Positions 47,115-56,202 of a DNA stretch of 64,000 nucleotides are shown one piece after another. The stretch's first letter is position 1; each line of letters opens with the position of its first letter. The notes beneath the pieces were generated by a model. The model worked only from the letters and a program-made list of their open reading frames with translations, did no database searches and was not told the DNA's origin. The translations under genes were made by a program, and so were the position numbers. The DNA comes from Psychromonas sp. L1A2 (GTDB taxonomy: Bacteria > Pseudomonadota > Gammaproteobacteria > Enterobacterales > Psychromonadaceae): assembly GCF_009828855.1 (NCBI RefSeq), contig NZ_WUAG01000001.1:2294001-2358000 (forward strand). The letters run 5' to 3'.

Positions 47115-48536
47115 ATGAAGTTATACGATAAAGTGGCGAATAGTTTACGTGAAAATATACATAGCGGCTTATTTGTTGAAGGCGACAAATTACCTTCTAT
47201 TCGTCAATTAGTCGCTGAACATAACGTCAGTATCTCCACGGTACAACAAGCTTATCATCAACTTGAAATGGAAGGCTTAATAGAAGCAAGACCAAAATCA
47301 GGTTATTTTGTTGCATATAAAACCACAACGCCTACCTTGCCGATCACTTCTCGTCCAGCACAGCGTCCTATTGATGTATCTCAATGGCAAGATGTTTTAG
47401 AAGTATTACTCGCAAAAGAAGATGTCTCTACGACTCAATTACAACATGCAATGCCAAACATGAGTGTGCCGAGTTTGAATCCTTTATTAAAAAAAATGTC
47501 ATCATTAATGCGCCATCAAGTAGCGCTCAGCCTTCCCTATGGCAATATTAAAGGCACATTACAACTGCGAGAGCAGATAGCCAAATTAGCCATTAACTCA
47601 GGTTGCGTATTACATCCTGACGATCTGGTTATCACATCAGGTTGCCAAGAAGGTTTATCAGTGTGTTTACGTTCCGTCACAGAACCAGGTGATATAGTGG
47701 CCATTGAGTCGCCAAGTTTTTATGGTTCAATGCAAGCGATCAAAGCGGCTAACTTAAAAGCAATTGAAATCCCAACCAATGCAGAAAATGGATTAAGTTT
47801 AGCGGCATTAGAATTAGCACTCGACCAATGGCCTATTAAAGCTATTTTAGTCACGCCAACCGCTAACAACCCAATGGGATATAGCATGCCTGAAGCTGAT
47901 AAAAAACGACTTTATCAGCTCGCTCAAAGTTACGATATCAGCATTATTGAAGATGATATTTATGGCGACATTAGTTACCAATCCCCTCGACCTAAAACAA
48001 TAAAATCCTTTGATGAAGATGGTCGCGTTTTATTATGCAGTTCATTTTCAAAAACCGTCGCACCAGGAATACGCGTAGGCTGGATTGCACCGGGTCGATA
48101 TCGCGATAAAGTAACCCATGTCAAATACGTCAGTAGTTCAATGTGTCCGACATTGCCGCAACTGGCTATAGCAGATTTTATTGAATCAGGGGCTTATAAT
48201 CGCCATACGCGTAAAGTACGTTTGCTTTACAAACAAGGACGAGATCACCTCATTAAATGTATTAAACAATACTTTCCAAAAGATACTCGTATCAGTTTTC
48301 CACAAGGAGGTTATGTTTTATGGGTAGAGCTCAACAAAAAGTTTGATGCCGTAAAATTAGCCACTCAATGTAAAGGTGGCGACGTCAGTATTGCACCTGG
48401 CACTCTGTTTTCTGCGACAGGAAAATATCGACATTGTATGCGCTTAAACTTTAGTGAAAAAACTGAAATTGAACGTGAGCAAGCTATTGGTAAATTAGGG
48501 TTTTACATCGAGCAACAAAAGGAAAATAACCAATAA
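47115..48536 (+). CDS. MocR/GntR-aminotransferase regulator
   Basis: 473 aa: N-terminal GntR-type winged helix (residues 1-70, YDKVANSLREN, GDKLPSIRQLVAEHNVSIST) and a C-terminal fold-type I aminotransferase domain (from about 90). The PLP lysine is in SSFSKTVAPGIRVGW (about 315), and PTANNPMGYSM is the usual substrate-domain block. MocR proteins sense PLP or amino-containing effectors; the divergent LysE exporter is a natural target. The ATG at 47115 with GGGAG seven bases upstream is preferred to the ATG at 47094. Confidence 0.9.
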   Translation: MKLYDKVANSLRENIHSGLFVEGDKLPSIRQLVAEHNVSISTVQQAYHQLEMEGLIEARPKSGYFVAYKTTTPTLPITSRPAQRPIDVSQWQDVLEVLLAKEDVSTTQLQHAMPNMSVPSLNPLLKKMSSLMRHQVALSLPYGNIKGTLQLREQIAKLAINSGCVLHPDDLVITSGCQEGLSVCLRSVTEPGDIVAIESPSFYGSMQAIKAANLKAIEIPTNAENGLSLAALELALDQWPIKAILVTPTANNPMGYSMPEADKKRLYQLAQSYDISIIEDDIYGDISYQSPRPKTIKSFDEDGRVLLCSSFSKTVAPGIRVGWIAPGRYRDKVTHVKYVSSSMCPTLPQLAIADFIESGAYNRHTRKVRLLYKQGRDHLIKCIKQYFPKDTRISFPQGGYVLWVELNKKFDAVKLATQCKGGDVSIAPGTLFSATGKYRHCMRLNFSEKTEIEREQAIGKLGFYIEQQKENNQ

Positions 48537-48859
48537 ACTTAATGGGTGTTTTACTAATATTCCGCTATCATGCGTTTCCAAAAATAACGTGAAGTTTGTT
48601 TATCGTTAAACCGATTTCATAAGACTATTGAATTAAAACAACAACTGCATAGCTTAAATAAAGCATAGCAGGAATTCTGAAAACTAGACTAAACATGTTT
48701 TGAAACAGAGACTAAAGTTGAAGCCTAATCCTAAACAGAGTTCAGAACCTAGTCTCAAAAAAAGACTAAAACGTATATCAAAAAACAAACGAGAAAATAG
48801 CGAAAATCGAGCATTTAGCGACATCGAATTTAAAAATAGAATAAAGGCAGCAACGGTAA
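48537..48859. other. Intergenic region upstream of PhyH gene
   Basis: 323 AT-rich bases. The word AGACTAAA occurs three times (about 48687, 48709, 48763), which may be a coincidence of base composition. No gene is visible; this should hold the promoter of the dioxygenase gene. Confidence 0.4.
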
Positions 48860-49648
48860 ATGGTTAGTAATTTAAATCACTTAAAAAACGAATATGATCA
48901 GCAAGGTTACTTCGTTATACAAAATTATTTTACTGAGGCTGAAATATCAGCATTAAGAGAAACAATACTCATCTTCCATGAGACATGGAAAGTAGATAAT
49001 GAAACCTTCTTCAAAAAAGAAGCCTTTAACTCTTCATTAATAACTGGAAGCCAATATTTACAAAGCCAAGATCGTTTAAAATTATTTAACTTCATCAGTT
49101 CAAGAAAAATGATGAACATCATCAGTACAGTGATAACAAACGATCCCTCTTTTATGAATACACAATTATTTTTTAATCCACAACGTCGCCAACAAGAAAA
49201 CTTTTGGCACCGTGACTGTCAATACGATCATCATATTGAAGGTCAGAAAAAAGCCATTCAAGATACCCAAGTTGTGCACTTTCGTGTTCCATTATTCGAT
49301 GAACCCGGTATGGAGTTAGTTCCTGGTTCTCATAAACAGTGGGACACTCAGGAAGAGTTAGATGTTCGCCTTGCAAGAAAACGTAAATTTAGCAGCGATG
49401 ATCTATCAACAGGAAAAAAGATTCCATTAAAGATCGGTGATTTATTAGTATTCTCAGCCGACATGATCCACCGAGGTCTGTACGGATTAGATCGTTTAGC
49501 ATTTGATACCTTGATTTTTGATGCTACAGGTGACTTTGTAGACTATGTTGACGACGACTGTTTACCAGATGAAGTTATGTTAGAAAAAATCACCAACCCA
49601 ACAATATTTAAAAACACGCTTTATTTAAAGTCATTAAGTGAATATTAA
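48860..49648 (+). CDS. Phytanoyl-CoA dioxygenase (PhyH) family protein
   Basis: 262 aa, Fe(II)/2-oxoglutarate-dependent oxygenase fold. Start: YDQQGYFVIQNYFTEAEISALRE is the family N-terminus. The iron triad is HRD in ENFWHRDCQYD (about 114-116) and a distal His in DMIHRGLYG (about 206), followed by an Arg for 2-oxoglutarate. PGMELVPGSHKQWD is the middle block. The substrate is unknown. A monocistronic gene at the edge of a repeat-rich region. Confidence 0.85.
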   Translation: MVSNLNHLKNEYDQQGYFVIQNYFTEAEISALRETILIFHETWKVDNETFFKKEAFNSSLITGSQYLQSQDRLKLFNFISSRKMMNIISTVITNDPSFMNTQLFFNPQRRQQENFWHRDCQYDHHIEGQKKAIQDTQVVHFRVPLFDEPGMELVPGSHKQWDTQEELDVRLARKRKFSSDDLSTGKKIPLKIGDLLVFSADMIHRGLYGLDRLAFDTLIFDATGDFVDYVDDDCLPDEVMLEKITNPTIFKNTLYLKSLSEY

Positions 49649-49663
49649 TCACTTTTGACCGAG

Positions 49664-49831
49664 GGGCGCGCACTTCAGCTTGCAGGGGTTTTGTGTTGTT
49701 TTTTTTTTAGACTTTAACCTTTAACTCAATCTTCAGTTTAAACAAATTGAAGCAACCTAACTCTTTAACCTCAAAATACCAAAATATAAAAATACACACA
49801 AAAAAACTGCAGGCTAAAGCCAGCGCCCCAA
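49664..49831. repeat. Palindrome-ended repeat element, copy 1
   Basis: A 168-base segment whose ends are inverted repeats of about 37 bases: GGGGCGCGCACTTCAGCTTG at the left and, read from the other strand, GGGGCGCTGGCTTTAGCCTG at the right, both followed by a T-rich TTTGTGT. The interior is AT-rich and non-coding. The same ends recur at 50034, 50352 and in the array at 56203-57060. Confidence 0.7.
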
Positions 49832-49927
49832 AACCTTAAACATCATTACACAGTTAATTTTCTCAAATTAGCAGCCACTTTTGAACTTACCCATTTTAGC
49901 GTTAATTGCTTTTATTTTTTGACCTCG

Positions 49928-50352
49928 AAGCGCATGGCGAATTAGGTAAAGCCTAGTGTTATGAGCGGAAGAGCTCTGCGAGTCCTGTTTTCAGCTTGCA
50001 GGAGTTTTGTGTTGATCCTTTTATGTTTTGAATTCGGGGCGCATGCTTCAGCTTGCAGGGGTTTTGTGTTGGTTATTTAATCTTAATAAGATTCGTTTGA
50101 TGCTTAACAATGAGGTATTTAATAAAATCAGATTTAATTTATACCGATTACATTAAATAAGTAATCTAAATTTTACACAAGATAAATGACTTAGTTGAAG
50201 GCGTAAATTAAAGCCTTTCGAAGATTAACTTCGTTAATTAATGTGATTGGTATTAGTGGCATTAACAGATTAGATGAATGTACACTTTATAACTTGCATC
50301 TGACTTTCTTTACTAACACACAAAAAACTGCAGGCTAAAGCATGCGCCCCAA
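49928..50352. repeat. Palindromic repeat element, copy 2, with nested MITE
   Basis: Begins with a block also found in the 56-kb array (GCGCATGGCGAATTAGG, then AGCGGAAGAGCTCTGCGAG, then CAGCTTGCAGGAGTTTTGTG), repeats the GGGGCGCATGCTTCAGC end at 50034, and closes with the inverted ACTGCAGGCTAAAGCATGCG end at 50329-50352. A family B MITE sits inside it. Confidence 0.7.
50141..50256. repeat. MITE-like repeat family B, copy 3 (short)
   Basis: 116 bases from ATACCGATTACATTAAATAA to TGTGATTGGTATTAG. It keeps the left end, GGCGTAAATTAAAGCC, and the hairpin CGAAGATTAACTTCG, but lacks the right half found in longer copies. It is nested in the palindromic element at 49928-50352. Confidence 0.8.
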
Positions 50353-50366
50353 AATCTTAAAGAGCC

Positions 50367-51095
50367 TTACAACCATCTTCGTACTTTTGTTGAATATATA
50401 TTATATTGTTCTGGAAAATGCTGTAATAAATGCGTTTCTTCGGAAAGAATTTGACGGTATAAAGCCATTACACCAATGATAAAACAAAGTAATGAAAATA
50501 AAGAAGGTAGCGCAAGAAAAAAAGCAAACTGAGAGAGTGCAATACTCAAAAACATGGGATTACGTGAAAATTTATAAAATCCATCCGTGATGAGTTTCTT
50601 AGGACCTGACGGATCAATACCTGAACGCCATTGCTTACCCATTTTAAAATGAATAATAACAGTCATCATAAACCCTAGGGTTAGTAAAATATTACCTAAA
50701 AGTACAATACTGAATGACTCTGAAAAGAACAACATACCTAAATAATTATCAACGTTAGGAAGAAACAACCTAGCTAAACATACCATCCAGATAGTGGCTC
50801 TAAACACACGAAATGTCATGTGATTCCACCATGTAGAACAAAAGCGCTCTCCGGTGAATATTACCTCTTGTTGATTATTATCTAGATGGTCATTTTGAGA
50901 GCCATTTTGTGTGTTATGTTGACTATCATTTCGAGTACTAAGTTGAATACTAGCCTGATTGCTGGACTGCCTATTGATCTGGCGTTTATTAACAAGCACT
51001 TTAACCGTGTAAAAAACAGCAACAAAAGTATAAAAAGCAGCTAAGTAAAAGCGTGTAAATTCTGTTATATCTAACTGGTTACCGTAAAATGTCAT
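50367..51095 (-). CDS. Isoprenylcysteine carboxyl methyltransferase-like membrane protein
   Basis: 242 aa with five or so membrane helices. The C-terminal part KKLITDGFYKFSRNPMFLSI and EETHLLQHFPEQYNIYSTKVRRWL are the SAM-binding RNPxY/EExxL...Y...V.RW signatures of ICMT/PEMT-like methyltransferases. Residues 35-75 are an unusual Gln/Asn/Ser-rich linker (NRQSSNQASIQLSTRNDSQ and on). Bacterial members methylate lipids or small molecules; substrate unknown. Confidence 0.8.
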   Translation of the reverse strand: MTFYGNQLDITEFTRFYLAAFYTFVAVFYTVKVLVNKRQINRQSSNQASIQLSTRNDSQHNTQNGSQNDHLDNNQQEVIFTGERFCSTWWNHMTFRVFRATIWMVCLARLFLPNVDNYLGMLFFSESFSIVLLGNILLTLGFMMTVIIHFKMGKQWRSGIDPSGPKKLITDGFYKFSRNPMFLSIALSQFAFFLALPSLFSLLCFIIGVMALYRQILSEETHLLQHFPEQYNIYSTKVRRWL

Positions 51096-51581
51096 ATTGC
51101 TCTATTAACCACGTTTATTCATTTGAATTCGATTTAAACATTGACCACGTCATTTTTTATAGTAAGAAAACACCATATAAAAACGTGTATTTTAATCAAA
51201 CAGTTGAGTGATTTTTATTATAGTATAAAGGCAATGATAATCCGAATCGACTAGAGAAATTTTATAGAAAATTGAATTTTATTTATAATTACCCCCTATC
51301 ATTATTCTAATATACCCGTTACTAATCAAGATGCATTATTCAGGCGTTAACTCGAATGCCAAGGCAAGTCGCGAGGCAATCGTTTTCGTTGTTATAAAGT
51401 CTGGATTTACCCGTTAGATCTTTACCTTTATGCCTAGAATCTGTTTATCTTACGACTTTCCGATTTTTACACCTTAAATGGTGATGAGTATGTATTTAAA
51501 AATTGTCCAATAAAGTAAATACACTAGGATAACGTTAGAGAAGGTCTAAGTTCTAAGCTCTAAAGTTTAAAAGTAAGTAGT
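51096..51581. other. Intergenic region upstream of ICMT-like gene
   Basis: About 486 bases without a gene, before the family B MITE. Within it, 51340-51410 is less AT-rich than its surroundings (AATGCCAAGGCAAGTCGCGA) and may be a remnant of an older element; nothing can be identified. Confidence 0.4.
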
Positions 51582-51824
51582 AATACTAATTACATTAAAT
51601 AAGAGATCTAAAATTGGCACAGTAAAAATAGTTTAGGTTATAAGTTGAGATCTTTTTGAAAATTAACTTCGTTAATCGTCTGTCGGAGAATTAACCAAAA
51701 GATGTTAACCCTTTAATGGTTGTCCTCTTTACGTACGAGACTTAGAACGAAGAAATAAGTTATTTACTTATGCTCTAAATCCAAGAAGTAAAATAGATCA
51801 GCTAATTAGTGTGATTGGTATTAG
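51582..51824. repeat. MITE-like repeat family B, copy 4 (long)
   Basis: 243 bases from AATACTAATTACATTAAATA to GTGTGATTGGTATTAG. It includes the hairpin region (AATTAACTTCGTTAATCGTC) and CCTCTTTACGTACG, and ends with AAAATAGATCAGCTAATTAG. The terminal GATTGGTATA is repeated once more just behind it, beside the stop of the FMN reductase gene. Confidence 0.8.
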
Positions 51825-51839
51825 TTTGATTGGTATAAA

Positions 51840-52502
51840 TTATGAAGGAGCATTTCGCTCAGCAGGTGTTGTTTTAAAGGTTTTATTTATTGTTTGTGGA
51901 TCGACCTTCATTCTGTGCTGATGGGTTGCTTCAGCCCACCAAACTAATTGACTAAATGTTTGAGAGAAATAATCAAACCAAGCACTTTCCACTTGCCCTT
52001 CTTTCATTTCCCCAGCTTCAGTAAAAACATCCTGTGCCTTAGGGACATGAATCATCGATGAAACCGACAAACAACCTAACTCAGAAAGGAAAGATCGCAA
52101 CCCAACGGCGGCACGCATTCCCCCCCATTGTCCTGCAGAGTAAGTAACAATCGCACTTGGTTTATAGGAAAATAAAGAACTACCAAAATGATTTAATAGA
52201 TTGCTTAAAGCGGGACTCATTGAATGGTTATATTCAGGACTGATCATGATATAACCATCACTTTCTTGTATTTTCTTAGCGAGTTTATCTAATGCTACTG
52301 GGACTTGGCTTTTTGAATAAGAAAAATGCGGTTTAAAAACACTTTCTAATGGATAATCTAAAGCATCAACCAGTTCAAACTCATTATCACCGAATCGACG
52401 AGTTAAACACTCAATACAGGCTTTAGCAACTCGGTCACCAAGACGTGCAGGCCTTGGTGGTGTGCTATCACGAACCGTTCCTAAAAAAACCAGAAACTTC
52501 AT
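51840..52502 (-). CDS. NADPH-dependent FMN reductase family protein
   Basis: 220 aa of flavodoxin-like fold: GTVRDSTPPRPARLGDRVAK at the N-terminus (phosphate loop), then SPEYNHSMSPALSNLLNHF (about 85) and YSAGQWGGMRAAVGLRSFL (about 120). Such enzymes reduce FMN, quinones or chromate with NAD(P)H. Lone gene; the stop codon lies beside a MITE-like repeat. Confidence 0.88.
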   Translation of the reverse strand: MKFLVFLGTVRDSTPPRPARLGDRVAKACIECLTRRFGDNEFELVDALDYPLESVFKPHFSYSKSQVPVALDKLAKKIQESDGYIMISPEYNHSMSPALSNLLNHFGSSLFSYKPSAIVTYSAGQWGGMRAAVGLRSFLSELGCLSVSSMIHVPKAQDVFTEAGEMKEGQVESAWFDYFSQTFSQLVWWAEATHQHRMKVDPQTINKTFKTTPAERNAPS

Positions 52503-52720
52503 TAATAACTCTCCGTCATGGAAATTACATATCTAGCAATAAATCTATTTCTTCTGATAGAAAACTGTTTTCTAAAAGATAACTGTATTTACTAGATAAC
52601 GAATAATAAGTGTTTAAATAATAAAGCATAGTAGACATTTAATACTTTTAATAAGTTAGTTGTTTAACTAATCAAACTTACAATAGACAACCTAAAATCT
52701 CAATAAAGCACCTGTTTTAA

Positions 52721-53530
52721 TTAAACATCTAATACAAATTTTTGAATAGCTTTTGCAACACCGTGTTCATCATTACTCGCCGTAATATGATCGGCAATAG
52801 CCTTTATATCATCAGTCGCATTGCCCATTGCAACACCCAACCCAGCGTATTTAATCATGTGATAATCATTGCCGGCATCACCCATACAGATAACTTGCTC
52901 CATAGGAATCGATAGATGTTCAGCAAGCGCTTTAACACCAATGCCTTTATTACTATTTAAATTTAAAAACTCTAAAAAATAAGGAGCGCTTTGCATAATG
53001 GTAAACTCTTCATGCAAACTAGCAGGCAACTGTTTAATGGCAGCAGACAGTTTCTCTGGTTTATCGACTAACATTACTTTTAATATCAATTCATCATCCG
53101 CTAATTCTTCAAAATCAATCAAGGTAATAGGCTCACCATTAATGTTAGATTCTAGATCTGTATACTCATTATGCGCAGGTGTGATTAAACCTTTTTGATG
53201 AGAAAAGGCATGAATATCAACATTATATTGTTGAGCTACTTTAGCTAACTTCTTTGCATCTGCACCCGTTAATATTTGGCTACGAATAATTGTTTCACTT
53301 TTTACTTTTTGCACTACAGAAGCGTTGAAACTTAAAACATAGTCATCATCTGAATCCATACCTAATTCTTTTAATGACGGTCTCATACCACTTGTAGGTC
53401 GTCCTGACACTAATACAACTCGCACACCTTTTGCACGAGCCGCTGCAATTGCAGCTTTGTTTTCATTCGACATTTCTTTATCTGAATTGAGTAATGTGCC
53501 ATCTATATCTAAGGCAATTAGTTTGTACAT
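52721..53530 (-). CDS. yidA: Sugar-phosphatase YidA-like (HAD, Cof type)
   Basis: 269 aa (E. coli YidA 270). Motif I ALDIDGTLLNSDKEMSN with nucleophile Asp8, motif II VSGRP, motif III Lys in NKGIGVKALAEHL, motif IV MGDAGNDYHMI (about 214). It belongs to HAD-IIB phosphatases acting on small sugar phosphates. It could be another Cof-type paralog. Monocistronic. Confidence 0.85.
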   Translation of the reverse strand: MYKLIALDIDGTLLNSDKEMSNENKAAIAAARAKGVRVVLVSGRPTSGMRPSLKELGMDSDDDYVLSFNASVVQKVKSETIIRSQILTGADAKKLAKVAQQYNVDIHAFSHQKGLITPAHNEYTDLESNINGEPITLIDFEELADDELILKVMLVDKPEKLSAAIKQLPASLHEEFTIMQSAPYFLEFLNLNSNKGIGVKALAEHLSIPMEQVICMGDAGNDYHMIKYAGLGVAMGNATDDIKAIADHITASNDEHGVAKAIQKFVLDV

Positions 53531-53865
53531 ATTGACTCCACTATTTAATTAAGGTGTAAGACATACCTTTTAATATTTTATTTGAATGTTTTGAATGCCA
53601 GCTAATAAACTAATTATTCTCTCTTAGTGTTATTAACAAACATTATTCATTAACAAACATTGCTCATTAAGTTTCTTATATAACGAGCTTACTTTATTTA
53701 AATGACACGAATTGCGAATGCTGTAACAATTTACATTAAGTTACAGTACGTTACATAACCGCTCCAATTAAAAAACAAAGCAGAAACTAACGATACCGTA
53801 TCATATAAAAACCTAACATATTAAATCTGTCGAATATTACGTTTCCATTATCCAGAACTGAAGTT
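53531..53865. other. Intergenic region upstream of yidA-like gene
   Basis: 335 AT-rich bases; ATTATTCATTAACAAACATTG-like words occur twice (about 53633 and 53652). It presumably includes the yidA-like promoter. No gene is visible. Confidence 0.4.
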
Positions 53866-54030
53866 ATACCGATTACATTAAATAAGTGATCTAAATTTTG
53901 CGCAGGAAAAATGACTTAGTCCAAGGTGAAAATTGAGCTAAATGGTTGTTCCCTTTACGAAATTTACAACGAAGAAATAAGTTATTTTAACAAGTAAAAT
54001 AGATAACTTAATTAGTGTGATTGGTATTAA
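53866..54030. repeat. MITE-like repeat family B, copy 5
   Basis: 165 bases from ATACCGATTACATTAAATAA to GTGTGATTGGTATTAA. The two ends form an imperfect terminal inverted repeat of about 33 bases. Internal words include GCGCAGGAAAAATGAC and CCCTTTACGAAATTTACAAC. It lacks the central hairpin region of the long copies. Confidence 0.82.
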
Positions 54031-54087
54031 TAACTAAAATAGCGAATAAAACGATGTAAAAAGATACCCAAGCTATGTAAAAATTAT

Positions 54088-55998
54088 TTAAAGCACCCTT
54101 CCTCTATCCACGCTAATACATCCCGAGAATCGATAATTTTCCAGTGATGCAAACCCTGCTAATTGACGAACTTTTAAACGTGTAAAAATAGGCGTTGTTA
54201 ACCCACAAAAAAAGCGCGCTCTCAACACAGCACTATCATGAATCCCTAACTTTTCTGATATTTCAATACACTGCTGTGCAGCATCGTATTGTTGTAATGG
54301 TCGTAAACTAGCAACGACAGGCATAATCGCAGGATGTCCTGCACAAACAGAGCAATGCCCACAAGCACTTTGCAAATTAGCATCTGAAAAATACTGTGCT
54401 AATTGTAAATTAAGGCATTGATCGCTCGCAAAAAAAGCTAATAAATGATGAATACGTTGAATTTCACTGCTTTCTTTCTGTGAAAATCGTTGCGTTAACT
54501 CACCCAATAAATCCCCTGTAATCTGAGATTTATCTACTTTATAGACTTGTGTCATTTGCTTTGTTTGCAGCTCAATCAAACCCTGTTGATCCAAATAGTC
54601 GATGGCGGTTAATACTCGACTTCTTTCACACTGATAAGTTTGCTGCATTTTTTCAAAATTGAGTGTACTCCAAGTCCGAGCTTTGTCTGATGTTGCCAAT
54701 ATAGTTTGTACAAATTGCGCTCTTTCTCCATGAAAACGTGAAACCAATTCATTTTCAGGGACTAAAAATTTGTATTTATATTCGGCGTAATAACTATAAG
54801 CAGGCTCTATTACTTGTTCCAACTCTAAATAAACAAGTAAGGTTTTTAAGGCTAATAAACGAATATTAGATTGAGTGGAAAGACTGTTCATTACCACTTC
54901 CCAATGCCCTTGAGTTTGGTAGATTTCGTTAATAATGAAGTCAATAGCAGAACCTTCCGGAGTATCGGCATACACAAAATTTTCTAATACATTTAAGTTA
55001 TTTTTGTTTGCTAACACTAAACAATCTGAAGGTTGGCCATCGCGTCCGGCTCTACCAATTTCTTGTGCATAGTTTTCAATGGATTTAGGTAAATCATAAT
55101 GCACAACAAAACGGATATCGCTTTTATCAATGCCCATACCAAAGGCAATAGTAGCAACAATTAACGGTATTTTTCCACTCATAAATTGTTGCTGAATACC
55201 TTGCCTTATTTCAGAATCTAAACCAGCATGATAAGCCGTCGCTTGTACACCTTGTCGTAATAAAGATTCCGCCACTTGCTCTGCCGTTTTCTGTAGCGTC
55301 ACATAAATAATGCCAGCGCTATGCTGTCGGTCTTTTAACCAAGGTAATAAGGTCGGTAACTTACTCGCTTCATCAACACCGACAACGGATAAGTTTAAGT
55401 TACTACGATAAGATCCGGTCAAAGTAATATTGCTAATATCAATATGGAATTTAGCGGCCATATCATGAATTACTTTTGATGTTGCAGTCGCTGTCAATAA
55501 AAGGACTTGTTGAATAGCAAACTCTTCACGGTAACTCGCTAACTTTAAATAATCAGGACGGAAATTATGTCCCCATTCACTAATACAATGGGCTTCATCG
55601 ACCACTAACAATGAAATCGGTACTTTCTTCAAAAAGGCCCTGAAACGTTCGCTGTTAAGACGTTCTACCGAGATAAATAGAATCTTGATCTCACCATTTG
55701 CAACACTTTTATAAACCTGTGCAGACTCAGCAGGGCTTTGCATAGACTGAATACTCGCGGCTTTAATCCCCTTACTTTGTAAGAATTCCAGTTGATCTTG
55801 TATCAGCGCTAACAAAGGAGAAACTACTAAAGTCAGGTGCGGTAAATGCAATGCAGGAAGTTGATAACAAAGAGACTTCCCTGAACCAGTAGGGAAAATA
55901 GCAGCAGCGCTATGGCCGTCAAGGAGCGCTTGAATCACCGGCTCTTGGCCCGGTCTGAATTGATCAAATCCAAAATATTGCTGTAGGGTAGAATACAT
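54088..55998 (-). CDS. RecQ family ATP-dependent DNA helicase
   Basis: 636 aa. Superfamily 2 helicase motifs: FRPGQEPVIQALLDG, Walker A PTGSGKSLCYQLPAL (about 38), DEAHCISEWGHNFRPDY (Walker B and RecQ-specific aromatic loop, about 137), TATAT, and ENYAQEIGRAGRDGQ (motif VI, about 315). A zinc-type cluster is seen late (CLNLQL, CGHCSVC, about 555-575) and the tail is basic. No HRDC domain is recognisable, so it is probably a RecQ paralog rather than RecQ itself (E. coli RecQ 609 aa with HRDC). Confidence 0.9.
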   Translation of the reverse strand: MYSTLQQYFGFDQFRPGQEPVIQALLDGHSAAAIFPTGSGKSLCYQLPALHLPHLTLVVSPLLALIQDQLEFLQSKGIKAASIQSMQSPAESAQVYKSVANGEIKILFISVERLNSERFRAFLKKVPISLLVVDEAHCISEWGHNFRPDYLKLASYREEFAIQQVLLLTATATSKVIHDMAAKFHIDISNITLTGSYRSNLNLSVVGVDEASKLPTLLPWLKDRQHSAGIIYVTLQKTAEQVAESLLRQGVQATAYHAGLDSEIRQGIQQQFMSGKIPLIVATIAFGMGIDKSDIRFVVHYDLPKSIENYAQEIGRAGRDGQPSDCLVLANKNNLNVLENFVYADTPEGSAIDFIINEIYQTQGHWEVVMNSLSTQSNIRLLALKTLLVYLELEQVIEPAYSYYAEYKYKFLVPENELVSRFHGERAQFVQTILATSDKARTWSTLNFEKMQQTYQCERSRVLTAIDYLDQQGLIELQTKQMTQVYKVDKSQITGDLLGELTQRFSQKESSEIQRIHHLLAFFASDQCLNLQLAQYFSDANLQSACGHCSVCAGHPAIMPVVASLRPLQQYDAAQQCIEISEKLGIHDSAVLRARFFCGLTTPIFTRLKVRQLAGFASLENYRFSGCISVDRGRVL

Positions 55999-56202
55999 AA
56001 AAAGACCTAAAAAAGGATTAATGCTTATTTATAGCATAGTTAAGATATAGTTGAAGTATAGTTGAGAGTATTTGTATGAATGCCACCTCTACTTTCACCT
56101 TGTATGTGGCTTGTTTTACTTTTAAATTACCGTTATTTGTATTAATTATTTTATGTTCTGATTACTAACGTCACACTACTACTTCATATGACTGTCTTGA
56201 CT
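55999..56202. other. Start of long intergenic region upstream of recQ-like gene
   Basis: About 200 bases with no ORF before the tandem array; includes short repeated TATAGTTGAAGTATAGTTGA near 56045. Presumably the helicase promoter lies here. Confidence 0.35.

Noticed and set aside
51340-51410. Less AT-rich patch that might be a small RNA gene or old insertion
   Set aside because: No hairpin with T-tract, promoter or repeat could be identified; left as an unexplained patch.
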